Source of the DNA: Sipunculus nudus
Lineage: Eukaryota > Annelida > Sipuncula > Golfingiida > Sipunculidae
Length of the DNA stretch: 64,000 nt
Direction: 5' to 3'
Assembly: GCA_026874595.1 (NCBI GenBank)
Contig: CM049314.1
Coordinates: 60,803,300 to 60,867,299 of the forward strand
Below the pieces are notes generated by a model. The model was not told the DNA's origin, ran no database searches, and saw nothing but the letters and a program-made list of their open reading frames with translations. Positions within the stretch are counted from its first letter, which is position 1. Each line of letters starts with the position of its first letter. Position numbers and translations under genes: made by a program. Shown here in pieces: positions 63,856 to 64,000 of the stretch.

Positions 63856-64000
63856 TCTGGCAACCAAAGCATAACATATATTTCTTGTATTGAAAACCCA
63901 CATGCAAATGGAAACATAACTATGAACAACTGTATATGTCAGAATCTGGGACACAAATAAAAAGACAGGGGGCAAGGAGCATATTTAAAGGGGCCACATG
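63856..64000. other. Non-repetitive AT-rich flank
   Basis: The last 145 bases show no 38-bp period and none of the array words. There is no open frame of useful length, no recognisable RNA gene and no terminal-repeat pattern. ATATTTAAAG near 63,981 and TATATTTCTTG near 63,875 are ordinary for AT-rich DNA. This is the only part of the window likely to be unique enough to place the locus on a genome map. Confidence 0.7.

Overview
The window is almost entirely one tandem-repeat (satellite or minisatellite) array. From base 1 to about 63,310 it consists of head-to-tail copies, all in the same orientation, of a 38-bp monomer (clean example at 4-41). I estimate roughly 1,650 copies. The array is already running at base 1, so its left end is outside the window. 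Its right end is inside: from about 63,311 the monomers break up into degenerate, ATT-expanded relatives, and from about 63,856 the last 145 bases look like single-copy AT-rich DNA. I see no convincing gene, RNA gene, transposon, CRISPR array or bacterial regulatory element. The setting is most likely a heterochromatic or subtelomeric/pericentromeric region of a eukaryotic nuclear genome. The sequence does not let me name the organism.

The array is organised on several scales. Monomers fall into recurring variant classes, defined mainly by an 8-11 bp variable window between the well-kept words ATGTTAAATAACC and GGGAACAAACATC. A 44-bp class carries a 6-bp duplication (TTGCAC/TTGCAT), and several 37-bp classes lack one base. 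Strings of these variants recur in fixed order as higher-order repeats. Shifts measured from private variants are about 190, 304, 342, 379, 424, 429, 538, 569, 608, 1,000, 1,075, 1,644, 1,922, 2,291, 3,810 and 6,304 bp. Each of those I checked is a whole number of monomers once the 44- and 37-bp forms are counted.

Layout: 1-1,204 irregular array with a 379-bp duplication; 1,205-5,050 two copies plus a partial third of a 1,644-bp unit; 5,051-7,494 irregular array with 342- and 304-bp duplications; 7,495-12,120 two copies of a 2,291-bp unit; 12,121-12,869 a 424-bp duplication and filler; 12,870-25,583 two nearly identical 6,304-bp units; 25,584-33,487 superunits of about 1 kb nested in a 3,810-bp unit; 33,488-37,886 a third, partial copy of the 6.3-kb unit; 37,887-46,670 more of the 1-kb and 3,810-bp family; 46,671-55,600 mixed blocks, including 190-bp triplets and a block pair 4,934 bp apart; 55,601-60,720 two copies of a 1,922-bp unit with an alternating A/B structure; 60,490-61,705 a 608-bp duplication; 61,706-63,310 terminal array; 63,311-63,855 degenerate edge; 63,856-64,000 flank.

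The minus strand shows many apparent open frames of 60-99 codons. They are by-products of the repeat: three 38-bp monomers make a 114-bp, 38-residue pseudo-period, and the frames end wherever the monomer's own TAA falls in frame. I do not annotate them as genes. The main interest is the evolutionary record: nested recent amplifications, a decaying edge that may preserve an older monomer form, CpG-depleted monomer classes and sharp within-monomer conservation.
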